Both the position numbers and the translations under genes were made by a program. A model generated the notes under the pieces. That model had not been told where the DNA came from. It was given only the letters and a program-made list of their open reading frames with translations, and did not search any database. Of a stretch of 64,000 nt of DNA, positions 61,804-64,000 are shown piece after piece (the first letter of the stretch is position 1; each line of letters starts with the position of its first letter). The DNA is from Halomonas sp. McH1-25 (lineage in GTDB: Bacteria > Pseudomonadota > Gammaproteobacteria > Pseudomonadales > Halomonadaceae), in contig NZ_JAKRFI010000002.1 of NCBI RefSeq assembly GCF_022348165.1, forward strand, positions 372,001-436,000, in the 5' to 3' direction.

Positions 61804-63132
61804 TCAGTTCATCATCAGGTCGGGTAGCCAGGTGGCGATGCCGGGGAAGAAGCACAGCAGCACGATGCCCAGCACCATGCACAGGGCGTAGGGCAGACTG
61901 CCGAGCAGGACGTCGCGCAGCGCGATGTCCGGAGCAATGCCCTTGATAATGAAGAGGTTCAGGCCGACTGGCGGCGTGATCAGCCCGATCTCCAGATTGA
62001 TGGTCAGGATCACCGCGAACCAGTAGGGATCGAAATTCGCTGCGGTGATGATCGGCAGCAGGATCGGCGCGGTCATCACGATCACCGCCACCGGCGGCAG
62101 GAAGAAGCCGGCCACCAGCAGGAACACGTTGATGATCGCCATCAGCACCCAGCGATTGACCTCCAGATCGGCGATCGCGCCGGCCACGGTCTGGGTGATG
62201 AACATCGACGACAGGGCATAGGCGAAGATCTCGGCGGTGGCGATAATCAGCATGATCATCACGCTCTCGCGCAGTGCGTCGCGCATGATGATCTTGAGTG
62301 GTTTCGCGCGCCACATGCGGTAGACCACGATGGCCAGCGCCAGGCACAGGAAGGCCCCGGCCCCGGCGGCTTCGGAGGGTGTCGCGACCCCGCCGTACAG
62401 GGCGAACAGAATACCCGTGACCACCACCAGAAACGGCAGCACCCGCACCAGCGCCTTGAGATTGCCCTCGACGTTGTCCTTGACCTGGGCTGCCGCCTCG
62501 GCCACCGGGTTCGGCGTGCCATAACCACCGGCGAGCTTGCAGGCGATCAATGTCCAGGCCATGAACAGCAGGGCCAGCATGACGCCGGGCAAGGCACCGG
62601 CGATGAACAGCCGGCCGATGGAGGTCTCGGTGGATATGCCATAGACGATCATGGTCACCGAGGGTGGAATCAGGATGCCCAGGGTACCGCCGGCAGCGAT
62701 GCAGCCGGCCGCCACGCCATCCGGATAGCCGCGCTTGCGCATCTCGGGGATGCCCAGCTTGCCTATCGCCGCACTGGTCGCCGGCGACGAGCCCGACAGC
62801 GCGGCGAAGATCGAACAGGCACCGATGTTGGAGATCGCCAGCCCGCCGGGAACGCGGCCCAGCCACAGGTCGAGTGAGCGATACAGATCGCGCCCGGTGG
62901 GCGACGATGCCACGGCGGCCCCCATCAGGATGAACATGGGAATCGCCACGAAGCTGAACGTGGCAAGGCTGCCGAAGAAGGTCTCGCCGAAGTAGGTCAA
63001 TTCGCCCATGCCGCGGTCGAGTACCAGTGCTCCCAGGGAGACGCTGCCCAGTGCGAAGGCGATGGGTGTGCCGATGGCCATCAGCACCATCAGTACGACG
63101 ACGATCAGAATGCCGCTAGTGACTGGATCCAT
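61804..63132 (-). CDS. dctM: TRAP transporter large permease (DctM type, malonate)
   Basis: 442-residue membrane protein with about 12 helices. Family motifs are PMFILMGAAVASSPTGRDLY, GSSPATSAAIG and PPVGLNLFIIKG. The start at 63132 overlaps the DctQ gene by 17 bases; the long upstream extension is a different frame of dctQ. The transporter is sodium-coupled and needs the P receptor. Substrate inferred from matB and mcd. Confidence 0.92.
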   Translation of the reverse strand: MDPVTSGILIVVVLMVLMAIGTPIAFALGSVSLGALVLDRGMGELTYFGETFFGSLATFSFVAIPMFILMGAAVASSPTGRDLYRSLDLWLGRVPGGLAISNIGACSIFAALSGSSPATSAAIGKLGIPEMRKRGYPDGVAAGCIAAGGTLGILIPPSVTMIVYGISTETSIGRLFIAGALPGVMLALLFMAWTLIACKLAGGYGTPNPVAEAAAQVKDNVEGNLKALVRVLPFLVVVTGILFALYGGVATPSEAAGAGAFLCLALAIVVYRMWRAKPLKIIMRDALRESVMIMLIIATAEIFAYALSSMFITQTVAGAIADLEVNRWVLMAIINVFLLVAGFFLPPVAVIVMTAPILLPIITAANFDPYWFAVILTINLEIGLITPPVGLNLFIIKGIAPDIALRDVLLGSLPYALCMVLGIVLLCFFPGIATWLPDLMMN

Positions 63133-63655
63133 GGTTGGCCTCCCCGCGCAGGATTTCCGCCACGTACTGTAGCGAGAGCAGGCTGGCGCCAATGGCCATG
63201 GGCAGCAGGGCCGGCCACAGCGGTGGATTCCATACCGAGCCCGTCGTCCAGCCGCCATGCCAGGCCTCGAGAACGTACAGCCAGGCGCCGTACGTCAGGG
63301 CGACACAGAAACCCAGGCCCACCAACGACGCGGCCAGCAGCATGAGCTTCCTTGGCCATCCGCTCAAGGCATCGGGCAGCACGGTCACGGCGACGTGGCC
63401 GCCGGTCATCAGTACGTACGGAGCGCCGAGCAGCATGGCGCCGGTCACGGAGAACACCGCGAATTCGGTTTGCCAGACGGTGCTCTGGTCCAGCGCGTAA
63501 CGCATGAAGATCATGTGGCAGACGGCAAGTACGCCAGCGGCCAGCGCCGCGGCGGCGAGGACGGCCGTGGCGCCGGAAACGGCATCCATCACACGGATAT
63601 AGGCGCCGGCCACACCACGGTTGGGCCGTAACGTGTGGCTCGAGATATGGGCCAT
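63116..63655 (-). CDS. dctQ: TRAP transporter small permease (DctQ type)
   Basis: 179-residue membrane protein with four helices (about 32-52, 66-90, 105-128, 145-165). Family feature: FMRYALDQSTVWQTEFAVF. GAGGGAG lies before the ATG at 63655; the longer reading to 63706 would include the hairpin. It overlaps dctM, so the two permeases are coupled. Confidence 0.88.
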   Translation of the reverse strand: MAHISSHTLRPNRGVAGAYIRVMDAVSGATAVLAAAALAAGVLAVCHMIFMRYALDQSTVWQTEFAVFSVTGAMLLGAPYVLMTGGHVAVTVLPDALSGWPRKLMLLAASLVGLGFCVALTYGAWLYVLEAWHGGWTTGSVWNPPLWPALLPMAIGASLLSLQYVAEILRGEANHGSSH

Positions 63656-63680
63656 GGTGTCTCCCTCATCGGTGAGTGGG

Positions 63681-63704
63681 GAAACCGCCTGGCATGGCGG
63701 TTTC
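63681..63704 (-). promoter_or_regulatory. Hairpin between the TRAP receptor and permease genes
   Basis: GAAACCGCC (63681-63689) and GGCGGTTTC (63696-63704) form a perfect 9-bp stem with a 6-base loop, between dctP and dctQ. No clear U-run follows on the minus strand. This position fits a processing or attenuation element that keeps receptor mRNA in excess. Confidence 0.6.
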
Positions 63705-63745
63705 AAGGGAACGGGGGACCCGGCAGCGGCGGCCGGGCACCGACG

Positions 63746-64000
63746 TCACTCCACGGCCAGGGCCGCGTCGATCAGGGCTTGTCCGTTGGGTACGTTCTCG
63801 GCAAAGGTCTTGTAGGAGCTTTCCTTGGCGATCGCCAACCAGGCCTCGTAGTCTTCCGGCGACATGGAAACGACCTCGACGCCGTTCTCCTCGAACACAT
63901 CGATCATCTTCTGGTCGAGGGCGGCCGCTTCACCGGCAAAGTACTCCTCCGCCTTCTGGCCGGCCTCGGTCAACGCTTTCTGTTGCTCCTCGTTGAGCCG
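63746..64000 (-). CDS. dctP: TRAP transporter substrate-binding protein (DctP type), C-terminal part
   Basis: The last 84 codons of a DctP-type periplasmic receptor; the 5' end lies beyond the window. Visible text RLNEEQQKALTEAGQKAEEYF is the common C-terminal helix of DctP receptors, followed by MIDVFEENGVEVVSMS. It should bind malonate, given the downstream operon. It is the most upstream operon gene visible. Confidence 0.85.
   Translation of the reverse strand, partial: RLNEEQQKALTEAGQKAEEYFAGEAAALDQKMIDVFEENGVEVVSMSPEDYEAWLAIAKESSYKTFAENVPNGQALIDAALAVE

Noticed and set aside
1-64000. CRISPR arrays, tRNA and rRNA genes
   Set aside because: No regularly spaced repeats, tRNA T-loop/acceptor pairs or rRNA segments were seen on either strand by eye.

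Overview
The window looks like the chromosome of a GC-rich, halophilic gammaproteobacterium of the Halomonadaceae (Halomonas or Chromohalobacter type). This is inferred from the gene repertoire: a glycine-betaine demethylation regulon, an MvaT-family xenogeneic silencer, a TRAP malonate system, SoxBDAG and FdsGBAD. No rRNA or tRNA gene was found to confirm it.

Region 1 (1-17195) is a betaine and one-carbon catabolic block. GbcA and GbcB remove a methyl group from glycine betaine. SoxBDAG oxidises sarcosine to glycine, and GlyA joins the C1 unit with glycine to make serine. Surplus C1 units leave as formaldehyde (FdhA) or as 10-formyl-THF (PurU). Both routes give formate, which the NAD-linked formate dehydrogenase FdsGBAD oxidises to CO2. 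The middle step, dimethylglycine to sarcosine, is not in the window.

Region 2 (17277-25263) holds a zinc metallopeptidase, a cold-shock protein, an omega-amino-acid aminotransferase divergent from a 2-oxoadipate dioxygenase (HglS), and an ATP-grasp ligase with a CocE/NonD hydrolase. Region 3 (25619-30284) is a tight cyanophycin operon: cyanophycinase, cyanophycin synthetase and isoaspartyl dipeptidase. It is followed by a small membrane-anchored protein and a broken lipoprotein gene.

Region 4 (31379-37861) is a D-tartrate module: a GntR regulator, a tripartite tricarboxylate transporter, D-tartrate dehydratase and a tartrate/D-malate dehydrogenase. Region 5 (38042-50523) holds small hypotheticals, an MvaT-like protein, a minus-strand metal-related block (NicO, DUF1007, PepSY, DUF2946), MntR with a manganese-type ABC transporter behind a clear MntR operator, and a CHAD protein. 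Region 6 (50878-54692) has two convergent gene pairs likely to act in glycolipid synthesis.

Region 7 (about 55387-58193) is the standout. It is an AT-rich insert carrying two recognisable integron attC sites and no integrase in view, that is, a CALIN (cluster of attC sites lacking an integrase). One cassette carries two overlapping genes, a soluble 310-residue protein and a four-helix membrane protein. The other carries a single 373-residue membrane protein. None belongs to a family I recognise. The soluble-plus-membrane layout and the integron setting make an anti-phage system a reasonable hypothesis.

Region 8 (58311-64000) holds a PEBP-family protein and, convergent to it, a malonate operon: TRAP transporter, malonyl-CoA decarboxylase and malonyl-CoA synthetase. 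The operon is cut by the window edge.
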